From Bacillota bacterium (lineage in GTDB: Bacteria; Bacillota; Clostridia; Oscillospirales; Acutalibacteraceae), in assembly GCA_023412845.1 (NCBI GenBank), contig JAEZRH010000131.1, positions 1 through 5,654 on the forward strand: 5,654 nt of DNA, read 5' to 3'. The position numbers and the translations under genes were made by a program. Positions 1 through 4,465 of this stretch are shown here, piece by piece. The notes beneath the pieces were generated by a model that was given only the letters and a program-made list of their open reading frames with translations, did no database searches and had not been told where the DNA came from. Each line of letters begins with the position of its first letter. Position 1 is the first letter of the stretch.

Positions 1-1
1 G

Positions 2-715
2 AGCTGCAGCGCAAAGCTGCCGATCTACGCTATTTTTACGGCTGCCTTTTTCCCGAAGTACGCCGCTCTGGTGATGGTCGTCCTCTACGTCATGGGCCTT
101 GTGATGGCCGTCGTCAGCGGAATTCTGATGAAAAAGACTCTTTTCCGCGGCAATCCGGTTCCCTTTGTGATGGAACTGCCGAATTACCGTATGCCGAGCC
201 TCCGGAGCGTCGTGCTCCTTGTGTGGGATAAGGCGAAGGATTTTCTGGTCCGGGCGTTTACCGTCATATTCATGGCGACCATCATCATATGGTTTCTGCA
301 GACGTTCAACGACCGGTTCAACGTCGTCGCAAACGGGCAGGACAGCATGCTCGCCGTTGTGGGGCGGTTCCTGTCGCCCGTCTTCGCGCCTCTTGGCTTC
401 AGCGACTGGCGTGCCTCCACCTCGCTCCTGACCGGTTTTACCGCGAAGGAAGCGGTCATCAGCACGTTCGCCGTCCTGATGGGGACGAACGCTTCCGGCC
501 TCGGCGCCGCGCTCGGCGGCATTTTTACTCCGCTGACCGCCTTTTCGTTTCTTACTTTTACCCTTCTGTACACACCCTGCGTGGCCGCAATCAACGCGGT
601 CAGGCGTGAGATGAACAGCACCGCGAGCGCCTTTTTCGTAATCGTGTATCAGTGCGCGGTCGCTTGGGCTGCGGCGTTCATCGTCTATCATATCGGCCTC
701 ATTTTTATCCGCTGA
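2..715 (+). CDS. feoB: Ferrous iron transport protein B, C-terminal part (5' end outside window)
   Basis: The reading frame is open from the first bases of the window, so this is the last 237 or so residues of a protein that starts upstream. It is the membrane part of FeoB, the GTP-driven Fe(II) importer of the cytoplasmic membrane; the N-terminal G domain lies outside the window. Visible features are a short Cys/Ser segment at the window edge (SCSAKLPIY), which resembles the conserved Cys gate region of FeoB, several hydrophobic membrane spans, the stretch LTGFTAKEAVISTFAVLMG typical of the second Gate domain, and a final span ending ...YHIGLIFIR. A FeoB-associated small gene follows 12 bases after the stop, which supports the call. 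No Fur box can be judged because the promoter is outside the window. Family assignment is confident; metal specificity is inferred from the family. Confidence 0.93.
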   Translation, partial: SCSAKLPIYAIFTAAFFPKYAALVMVVLYVMGLVMAVVSGILMKKTLFRGNPVPFVMELPNYRMPSLRSVVLLVWDKAKDFLVRAFTVIFMATIIIWFLQTFNDRFNVVANGQDSMLAVVGRFLSPVFAPLGFSDWRASTSLLTGFTAKEAVISTFAVLMGTNASGLGAALGGIFTPLTAFSFLTFTLLYTPCVAAINAVRREMNSTASAFFVIVYQCAVAWAAAFIVYHIGLIFIR

Positions 716-727
716 GGGGGGTACCCT

Positions 728-886
728 ATGAATGCGCTGGATTATATCATCCTCGCCGTGGTTGCGGTTCTGTTCCTGCTTTGCGCGTGGTACGCGTTCC
801 GGAGAAGAAACCATGCCTGCGGCGGTGGGATGGACTGCTCCCACTGCCCTTACCACGAAAATTGCGCGGAGAGAAAGAAAAAATAG
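728..886 (+). CDS. FeoB-associated Cys-rich membrane protein (52 aa)
   Basis: This short gene encodes 52 residues: an N-terminal hydrophobic helix (about residues 4-22, DYIILAVVAVLFLLCAWYA), an Arg-rich cytosolic stop-transfer patch (RRRN), then a Cys/His-rich tail with C31, C37, C40 and C46 (pattern C-x5-C-x2-C-x5-C with nearby His). This matches the small FeoB-associated Cys-rich family found next to feoB in Firmicutes. A purine-rich RBS (GAGGGGGG, about 714-721) overlaps the feoB stop region and sits 6-7 bases from the ATG, so the gene is almost certainly co-transcribed with feoB. The family's role is not firmly established; the Cys cluster could handle Fe(II) at the cytosolic exit of FeoB or play the accessory part FeoC plays in enterobacteria. 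That functional idea is inference; the identification is strong from context plus architecture. Confidence 0.88.
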   Translation: MNALDYIILAVVAVLFLLCAWYAFRRRNHACGGGMDCSHCPYHENCAERKKK

Positions 887-890
887 ACCG

Positions 891-919
891 CGGCGCCAGG
901 ACGGCCCGCCCGGGCGCCG
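891..919 (+). terminator. GC-rich hairpin after the feo genes, weak terminator candidate
   Basis: CGGCGCC (891-897) is perfectly complementary to GGCGCCG (913-919), with a 15-base loop, starting 4 bases after the stop of the FeoB-associated gene. There is no true T-run behind it (GTTCCATTGC), so intrinsic termination is doubtful. It may instead be an mRNA 3'-stabilising stem or an incomplete terminator before the HAD gene. Confidence 0.35.
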
Positions 920-961
920 GGTTCCATTGCTGCGGATCGGGCCGGCAAGCGAGGAGTATGG

Positions 962-1567
962 ATGATCCGGAATATTGTATTTGATATGGTGTGGGTTCTG
1001 TTTGAATACAGGCCCATGGATTTTTTGGGAAAATACCTGCCGGAAGAAGACGCGGTACTCGTCAACCGTGAGCTTTTCTGCGCGCCGGAATGGATCGAAA
1101 CGGATCGCGGCACGCTTTCGGACGAAGCGTACCTGGCCAAGACCCTCGGGCGCCTGCCGCCCCGTCTGCGCCCGGCGGCGTCGTATCTGTACGCCCACTG
1201 GCACGAAATGCCGGCGCCGATCCCTGCGATGGAGCACATTATCGGCGGGCTGAAACGGAACGGGTACGGCATTTATCTTTTGACCAACATGAGTTCGCGT
1301 TTTTACCGCTTTTACAAAAAGATCCCGGCCATCCGCTATTTTGACGGCATGGTCGTTTCCGCCGACGTGCACGCCGTCAAACCGGAACCGGAAATCTATC
1401 TGGAACTGTTCCGGCGCTTCGGTCTGCGCCCGGAGGAATGCTTTTTCATCGACGACCGCCCGGAAAACGTGCATGCCGGGCTGGAGCTCGGCATGAGGGG
1501 GTTCTGTTTCCGGCAGGATACGGACGAGCTCCGTGCCGCCCTGGGTCAGGCCGGCGTCCTCGTCTGA
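962..1567 (+). CDS. HAD-superfamily hydrolase (YihX/epoxide-hydrolase-N-terminal-like), 201 aa
   Basis: This is a cytosolic Rossmann-fold phosphatase-type protein. HAD motifs occur in order: motif I FDMVWVL (nucleophile D8), motif II LLTNMS (T108, N109), motif III K140 in VKPEPEIY, and motif IV FIDDRPENV (D164, D165). Residues 15-90 form a helical cap of the size seen in the YihX / haloacid-dehalogenase-like group that removes phosphate from small sugars or metabolites; the actual substrate cannot be read from the sequence. An RBS GAGGAG (951-956) lies 5 bases before this ATG; an overlapping ATG at 958 is in a different frame and has poorer spacing. Motif I is unusual: the family normally has small residues (DxGGV or DxGNV) where this protein has V10-W11. 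The 75-base gap to the feo genes with a hairpin suggests a separate or loosely coupled unit. It converges with the minus-strand sRNA downstream. Confidence 0.88.
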   Translation: MIRNIVFDMVWVLFEYRPMDFLGKYLPEEDAVLVNRELFCAPEWIETDRGTLSDEAYLAKTLGRLPPRLRPAASYLYAHWHEMPAPIPAMEHIIGGLKRNGYGIYLLTNMSSRFYRFYKKIPAIRYFDGMVVSADVHAVKPEPEIYLELFRRFGLRPEECFFIDDRPENVHAGLELGMRGFCFRQDTDELRAALGQAGVLV

Positions 1568-1595
1568 AAGCGCCTCCCGGCTTTTCTCTCTCGGG

Positions 1596-1627
1596 AAAAA
1601 GGAAAAGCCGCCCTGCTTTGGGCGGCT
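1596..1627 (-). terminator. Rho-independent terminator of the left sRNA (minus strand)
   Basis: AGCCGCCC (1606-1613) and GGGCGGCT (1620-1627) form a perfect 8-bp stem with a 6-base loop. Read on the minus strand it is followed by TTTTCCTTTTT (complement of 1596-1606). The plus strand has no T-run after the stem (GAAGAAGAG), so it serves minus-strand transcripts. It has the same GCCGCC/GGCGGC stem as the right sRNA copy. Confidence 0.8.
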
Positions 1628-1746
1628 GAAGAAGAGGAGAAAATATGAAAAAGCACTTAAAATGCCCTTGTAATTGGTCTGCGGCCCGGTGGTCCGGTAT
1701 TCCGTCCATGCCGCCGGCTGTATCGCAGTGAAGTAATGTTTACTTG
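1596..1746 (-). ncRNA. Candidate structured small RNA, left copy (~150 nt)
   Basis: This unit is read on minus from a TATACT -10 box (1757-1752) to the terminator at 1627-1596. Going 5' to 3' it has a 5' AAGUAA/UUACUU hairpin, hairpin 1 (1714-1681, closed by GCGGC/GCCGC around GGACGGAAUACCGGACCACC), a 15-nt linker AGACCAAUUACAAGG, hairpin 2 (1665-1653, GCAUU-UUA-AGUGC), a pyrimidine-rich tract (1652-1628, containing UUUUUCAU and UCUCCUCUUCUUC) and the terminator. The right copy at 2570-2716 shares the same elements and spacings, and the helices differ by pairing-preserving changes. The tract is complementary to an SD plus AUG, suggesting an antisense regulator of translation like streptococcal csRNAs; this role is inferred. 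It is not a tRNA, SRP RNA or riboswitch class that I recognise. The opposite strand could encode a 28-residue peptide, which I consider less likely. Confidence 0.6.
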
Positions 1747-1751
1747 CTTTT

Positions 1752-1810
1752 AGTATACCCTTGTGATGTTTCAGATTCGTTATAGCTGAATGAAAAATAT
1801 CTGAAAAAAC
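1752..1810 (-). promoter_or_regulatory. Promoter and conserved upstream block of left sRNA
   Basis: On the minus strand a consensus-like -10 box TATACT (1757-1752) precedes the sRNA. Exactly 46 bases upstream of it is GTTTTTT (1810-1804), an arrangement found at the identical distance upstream of the right copy. Between them the two copies share scattered blocks, including TTCAT and ACG at the position expected for a -35 element (ACGAAT here, ACGGTT in the other copy). There is no TTGACA, so the promoter may depend on an activator or a different sigma factor. The start point, about 1745, is an estimate. Confidence 0.5.
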
Positions 1811-1812
1811 GG

Positions 1813-1831
1813 TGAACAGATTTTGAACAGA
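1813..1831. repeat. Short direct repeat TGAACAGA x2, 11-bp period
   Basis: TGAACAGA occurs at 1813-1820 and 1824-1831, giving an 11-bp period, about one helical turn. It sits just upstream of the conserved promoter block of the left sRNA (minus strand reading TCTGTTCA). Such phased repeats often mark a regulator site; it is not present upstream of the right copy. Confidence 0.4.
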
Positions 1832-1910
1832 CGCCGCGCGTCCCTCCGAAAGCATGAAAATGCGCGCGTGACCCGTTTCCCCGCCGGCACGCGAAAGTTG
1901 CGAAAAAAAG

Positions 1911-1938
1911 TCCACGAAAAACATGTCTATGTCAGACT
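1911..1938 (-). terminator. Weak terminator candidate after the 105-aa gene
   Basis: Immediately after the TAG stop, the minus strand reads GTCTGACATAGACATGTTTTT. It can form a short GTCT/AGAC or ACAT/ATGT stem followed by five T. The stem is only 4 bp, so it may be leaky or not a terminator at all. Confidence 0.25.
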
Positions 1939-2254
1939 AAGAGATGTTTTTCTGGGCCTGTTCCGTGAGAAAGTCCTTCTGTTCCTCGTTTACCTGATGC
2001 GCGTAAGCCAGCGCCGCTTCAATGTCTCCATTCGCGTGCCCGAGCTGTACCGCGTGTGCGGTCGCCTCCCCGAGCGCAATGGAAGCGCTTACCATGCGAA
2101 TCAGAAGCACATTGTTTTTCTGCCTTGCCTTTTCGCGTTCCCGCTCCTGGGCATCCCTCTTCTTGAAGATATGCTGCATCCAGAGAACGACGGAAGCCGC
2201 GAAGAGCGACGAAACGCCAAGCGCCTGCATCCATACAAGCCATGCCGGCATCAT
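1937..2254 (-). CDS. Small single-pass membrane protein with charged helical domain, 105 aa, unknown function
   Basis: I do not recognise a named gene here. The protein has one N-terminal membrane helix (about residues 5-28, WLVWMQALGVSSLFAASVVL), a strongly charged helix likely to be coiled coil (KKRDAQEREREKARQKNN, 31-48), and a soluble helical part (49-105) containing ASIALGEATAHAVQLGHANG and EEQKDFLTEQ. This overall pattern resembles small hypothetical proteins of gut Clostridia, as far as I recall; function unknown. The start is chosen at MMPAW because GGAGGG (complement of 2263-2268) lies 8 bases upstream; an in-frame start 39 codons earlier gives a Cys/Arg-rich low-plausibility extension. 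The gene is alone on minus, sits between the two inverted sRNA copies, and has a terminator-like hairpin in its leader. Its transcript may read on toward the left sRNA. Its AU/GC balance is similar to neighbours. Confidence 0.72.
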   Translation of the reverse strand: MMPAWLVWMQALGVSSLFAASVVLWMQHIFKKRDAQEREREKARQKNNVLLIRMVSASIALGEATAHAVQLGHANGDIEAALAYAHQVNEEQKDFLTEQAQKNIS

Positions 2255-2289
2255 GCCGCAATCCCTCCCGCCGCACCGAATGTACAGGG

Positions 2290-2317
2290 AAAAGCCGCAG
2301 ATTTCTGCCTCTGCGGC
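2290..2317 (-). terminator. Terminator-like hairpin in the leader of the 105-aa gene (possible attenuator)
   Basis: GCCGCAGA (2294-2301) and TCTGCGGC (2310-2317) form a perfect 8-bp stem with an 8-base loop. Read on minus it is followed by TTTTCCC. It lies 36-39 bases upstream of the start codon of the 105-aa gene, so it could end an upstream short transcript or attenuate this gene. No alternative antiterminator helix was established by eye. Confidence 0.45.
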
Positions 2318-2426
2318 CGGGCCGTTCCACCGCGGAAAAGAACGGTCTGCCGGATTCCCATGCCGATGCACCTCCCAACAGATCCATAACGGACCGCCAT
2401 ACTTTCAGGATATGTCGGCGGTGCAG

Positions 2427-2437
2427 GTGTGACACAC
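2427..2437. promoter_or_regulatory. Perfect palindrome GTGTG-A-CACAC
   Basis: An 11-base inverted repeat (GTGTG, central A, CACAC) lies in the intergenic space between the 105-aa gene (minus) and the right sRNA promoter (plus). Position and symmetry would suit an operator, but it is short and could be chance. The rest of 2255-2505 holds only shadow reading frames and small GC hairpins. Confidence 0.2.
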
Positions 2438-2505
2438 GGCTTTTCCGCCGTTCCCGGAAGGCGCTTTTCCGGACGCAGGACGCCGCCGTTAAAAGTTGCT
2501 TTACG

Positions 2506-2564
2506 GTTTTTTAAGGGATTCTTCATCGGACCGTCACGGTTTGGCCATATCTGCGGTTTATACT
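2506..2564 (+). promoter_or_regulatory. Promoter and conserved upstream block of right sRNA
   Basis: TATACT (2559-2564) is preceded by GTTTTTT (2506-2512) with exactly 46 intervening bases, the same geometry as in the left copy. Shared positions between the two 46-base spacers number about 22, including TTCAT and ACG near the -35 position (ACGGTT here). A standard TTGACA is absent. The start point, about 2571, is an estimate. Confidence 0.5.
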
Positions 2565-2569
2565 GAAGT

Positions 2570-2716
2570 CAGTCCAAAACAATATTGCTGCACACCGGCC
2601 GGCGGTGTGGACGGAATACCGGACCACCGGACCGCAGACCAACTGCAAGAGCATGATCTATGCTTTTTCATAATTCTTCCTCCCTCAAAGCCGCCTGTAA
2701 CAGGGCGGCTTTTTTA
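2570..2716 (+). ncRNA. Candidate structured small RNA, right copy (~146 nt)
   Basis: This is the homolog of the left unit, in the opposite orientation. After TATACT come hairpin 1 (2602-2635: GCGGU/ACCGC closing pairs, then GUGG 2607-2610 with CCAC 2624-2627, then CGG/CCG around an AAUA loop), the linker AGACCAACUGCAAGA (2636-2650), hairpin 2 (2651-2663, GCAUG-AUC-UAUGC), a pyrimidine-rich tract (2664-2688, UUUUUCAUAAUUCUUCCUCC) and a terminator with TTTTTT. The 5' end contains a competing 7-bp stem CACACCG/CGGUGUG (2591-2608) that the left copy lacks, so the 5' region may switch between two folds. The tract is complementary to GGAGGAAGAAUUAUG, an ideal translation start. A regulatory antisense role is inferred. 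The opposite strand contains a 37-codon frame, judged a mirror artefact. Confidence 0.6.
2687..2715 (+). terminator. Rho-independent terminator of the right sRNA
   Basis: AAAGCCGCC-TG (2687-2697) pairs with CA-GGGCGGCTTT (2701-2712) around a tiny TAA loop with one bulged G, followed by a run of six T (2710-2715). It matches the left sRNA terminator stem and ends the plus-strand sRNA. Confidence 0.88.
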
Positions 2717-2752
2717 ACTGCTTTAAAGCGGCCGGGCTTTATCGACAGCCTG

Positions 2753-2778
2753 AGGGCGGCAGCGATGCCGCCCTTTTT
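2753..2778 (+). terminator. Second, tandem rho-independent terminator
   Basis: GGGCGGCA (2754-2761) and TGCCGCCC (2766-2773) form a perfect 8-bp stem closed by a GCGA tetraloop, followed by TTTTT (2774-2778). It lies about 40 bases beyond the first terminator and insulates the downstream hydrolase gene from sRNA read-through. Confidence 0.88.
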
Positions 2779-2851
2779 ACAGCCGCCGGGCGATGCGAAA
2801 AAATTTTTGAAATCGCTTTTCAGCGTGTACGCATCATGGTAAAGTATACTG

Positions 2852-2879
2852 TTGAACGGTTGGATGAATCCTGTATAAA
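2852..2879 (+). promoter_or_regulatory. Possible promoter for the alpha/beta hydrolase gene
   Basis: TTGAAC (2852-2857), a 16-base spacer and TATAAA (2874-2879) resemble a sigma-A promoter. Transcription would start near 2886, very close to the preferred ATG at 2896, leaving almost no leader. A second -10-like TATACT at 2845-2850 has no clear -35 but would leave a leader of about 40 bases. Either argues against the longer start at 2836. Confidence 0.3.
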
Positions 2880-2895
2880 AGGACTGGCGAATGGA

Positions 2896-3699
2896 ATGGA
2901 GCATAAAACGGTTCAGTCGGCGAACGGCGTCGTCCATTACTGGATTTCCAGGAGCGATGACAAAGGCGCCAAAACCATTGTATTTACCCATGGGGTCACC
3001 GCAAACCACACGATGTTCGAAAAGCAGGTGGAGTTCTTTTCCGGGCGGTATACGGTGATTACCTGGGATATCCCTCTGCACGGGGCCTCCCGGCCGTACC
3101 GGGATTTCTCTTTTGGGAACACCGCAAAAGAGCTGAGAGCGATTCTTGAAGCCGAGCAGATCGGAAAAGCCGTTCTGGTGGGAATGTCTCTGGGGGGCTA
3201 CCCCAGCCAAGAATTTGCCATCCGGTACCCGGGCATGGTCCTGGGCTTCGTTGCCCTTGACACGACCCCGTATGGGGGCTACTATTCGAATTGGGACAGA
3301 TGGTGGCTAGAACGGGTGGAACGGATTGCCCGTCGGATCCCGGACGGAATGCTGCGCAGAAGCATGGCGAAGTCGGTATCCCGGACCCGGTATTCCTATG
3401 ACCTGATGCTGAAAATGCTGCGGCCGCTGACCAAAGAGGAAATCTGCCGGCAGATGGGCATCGCCTACGGGGGATTTCTGAAAGAAAACAGAAGCGCCCG
3501 GTTCGCTTTCCCCATACTGATCCTTTTGGGAGAACACGATAGAACCGGGAAAGTCAGGCAGTATTGCTTTGCGTGGTCGAGAGAGGAAGGGTATCCGCTG
3601 CATGTCATAAAAAACGCCGCCCATCTTTCCAACTGCGACAACCCTGATCAGGTGAATGGGGAAATCGAGCGCTTTTTATACCGCCTGCCGGGATCATGA
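2896..3699 (+). CDS. Alpha/beta-fold hydrolase, 267 aa
   Basis: This is a cytosolic alpha/beta hydrolase with a complete catalytic set. Numbering from this start: the oxyanion HG is at 32-33 (FTHGVTANHTMF), the nucleophile elbow GMSLGG has Ser98, the acid is Asp215 in LLGEHDRTGKV, and the base is His243 in NAAHLSNCDNP. A lid region of about 60 residues (YGGYYSNWDRWWLERVERI onward) lies between the nucleophile and the acid, which would set substrate choice. The family includes esterases, lactonases and C-C bond hydrolases; the substrate cannot be told. The frame extends upstream to an ATG at 2836, but that start has no RBS and would put promoter-like sequences inside the gene, while this ATG has AAAAGGA (2877-2883) 12 bases upstream and begins just before the first beta strand. 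Two strong terminators precede it, so it is its own unit. Confidence 0.85.
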   Translation: MEHKTVQSANGVVHYWISRSDDKGAKTIVFTHGVTANHTMFEKQVEFFSGRYTVITWDIPLHGASRPYRDFSFGNTAKELRAILEAEQIGKAVLVGMSLGGYPSQEFAIRYPGMVLGFVALDTTPYGGYYSNWDRWWLERVERIARRIPDGMLRRSMAKSVSRTRYSYDLMLKMLRPLTKEEICRQMGIAYGGFLKENRSARFAFPILILLGEHDRTGKVRQYCFAWSREEGYPLHVIKNAAHLSNCDNPDQVNGEIERFLYRLPGS

Positions 3700-3715
3700 G
3701 CCCCGGGGGCAGGCG
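3682..3715 (+). other. Strong hairpin overlapping the hydrolase stop codon
   Basis: CGCCTGCC (3682-3689) is perfectly complementary to GGCAGGCG (3708-3715), and the stop codon lies in the 18-base loop. There is no T-run on either strand, so it is more likely a 3' mRNA end structure than a complete intrinsic terminator. Confidence 0.35.
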
Positions 3716-3778
3716 CGGTCATCGGCGGTCCTTGGGATTGACGGCTCCTGCCGCTCCCGAAAGAAGACAAATGGTTTC

Positions 3779-3806
3779 TTGACAACATTCCTCAAAGTGC
3801 TATGCT
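3779..3806 (+). promoter_or_regulatory. Sigma-A-type promoter of the GNAT/FlaR-like operon
   Basis: A perfect -35 TTGACA (3779-3784) is followed by a 16-base spacer and a -10 TATGCT (3801-3806). Transcription should start near 3813. That would put an in-frame ATG at 3821 only about 8 bases into the transcript with no RBS, favouring the later start at 3911. Confidence 0.65.
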
Positions 3807-3910
3807 TATGGTAAATTCTTATGAGTTTGGAAAAACAGCCGGAACCGTGTGCCGGAACGGCGGAAAACGGAAATGGATTTTTACATATGGATCAATCAGG
3901 GACTGACCTT

Positions 3911-4465
3911 ATGACGGACAGAATCATGCTGCGAAAATTTAACGAGGGCGATCTGCGGGACCTGCATGAATACTCCAGCCAGGCCGGTGTCGGAGAGCTT
4001 GCGGGGTGGCCCCATCATGAATCCCTGGCGCAGTCGGCCGAAACGCTAAGGGAATTCATACAAAGCGGGTGCCGGTTTGCAATTGTCTATAAAAAAAATG
4101 ACAAAGTGATCGGGCATATCGGTATCTACGAGGATTCGGAAAACGGATGGCCGGACACAAAAGAGCTGGGGTTTGTGCTGAACCGTGACTACTGGAACCG
4201 CGGGATCATGACGGAAACGATCAATATCGTTCTGGAAAAGCTGTTTGCGGGCGGGATCCGGCAGGTCTACGCCTGCTGCTTCCGGCATAACACCCCTTCC
4301 AGACATCTGATTGAGAAATGCGGTTTTTCTTTTGAGAGGGCGGGGACCTATTATGCAAAACTGCTGGACAGGACCTTCGACACCTTTGAATACGTCTATA
4401 CCATTGAAAGCTGGAACAGCCGGCATCAATCCGGTTTGAAATCCGGCATTGAGGAGAAAGCATGA
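3911..4465 (+). CDS. GNAT-family N-acetyltransferase (RimJ/RimL-like), 184 aa
   Basis: The protein has the layout of the RimJ/RimL-type (Acetyltransf_3) branch of acetyl-CoA-dependent N-acetyltransferases. It opens with TDRIMLRKFNEGDLRDL, the usual first strand and helix. The acetyl-CoA pyrophosphate loop is in ELGFVLNRDYWNRGIMTE (residues 85-102, R/Q-x-x-G-x-A/G variant NRGIMT). Motif B is N127-TPSRHLIEKCGF. It probably acetylates an amino group of a small molecule, peptide or ribosomal protein; the substrate is unknown. The start is chosen because AGGGA (3898-3902) sits 8 bases upstream and the family start aligns with TDR; in-frame ATGs at 3821 and 3887 have weak or no RBS, and 3821 is nearly at the promoter. 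Its TGA overlaps the next ATG (ATGA), so the two genes are translationally coupled and form one operon. Confidence 0.87.
   Translation: MTDRIMLRKFNEGDLRDLHEYSSQAGVGELAGWPHHESLAQSAETLREFIQSGCRFAIVYKKNDKVIGHIGIYEDSENGWPDTKELGFVLNRDYWNRGIMTETINIVLEKLFAGGIRQVYACCFRHNTPSRHLIEKCGFSFERAGTYYAKLLDRTFDTFEYVYTIESWNSRHQSGLKSGIEEKA

Noticed and set aside
1645..1731. Small plus-strand ORF of 28 codons (MKKHLKCPCNWSAARWSGIP...) with RBS GAGGAG
   Set aside because: It lies exactly opposite the left sRNA. Its RBS and ATG are the mirror of the pyrimidine tract. Substitutions against the other copy are not concentrated at third codon positions, and they preserve RNA helices. It also lacks a convincing promoter or terminator on its strand. 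A real peptide cannot be fully excluded.
1596..1746. 6S RNA or a known riboswitch
   Set aside because: There is no long quasi-palindromic rod with a central bubble as in 6S. No T-box, SAM, TPP, fluoride or guanidine signature was recognised, and no downstream gene is arranged for cis control. This is by eye only; an Rfam search is needed.
1823..2389. Plus-strand 188-codon ORF across 1823-2389
   Set aside because: Arg/His/Pro-rich shadow translation opposite the 105-aa membrane-protein gene, without an RBS or domain.
2251..2526. Minus-strand 91-codon ORF ending in an ATGA overlap with the 105-aa gene
   Set aside because: The overlap is suggestive of coupling, but the protein is low-complexity Pro/Arg/Gly, spans the promoter-like region of the right sRNA, and has no recognisable domain.
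2558..2671. Minus-strand ORF of 37 codons (MKKHRSCSCSWSAVRWSGIP...), a homolog of the 28-codon ORF
   Set aside because: Same mirror argument: it is antisense to the right sRNA, and the two ORFs have different C-terminal ends and lengths while the RNA architecture is constant.
1604..2715. The inverted copies as terminal repeats of an insertion sequence or MITE
   Set aside because: No transposase lies between them, no target-site duplication is visible outside, and the similarity is confined to the transcribed unit plus promoter rather than the outer ends.
3821..3910. Upstream start at 3821 for the GNAT gene
   Set aside because: It lies about 8 bases from the predicted transcription start, has no RBS, and the extra 30 residues have no family counterpart.
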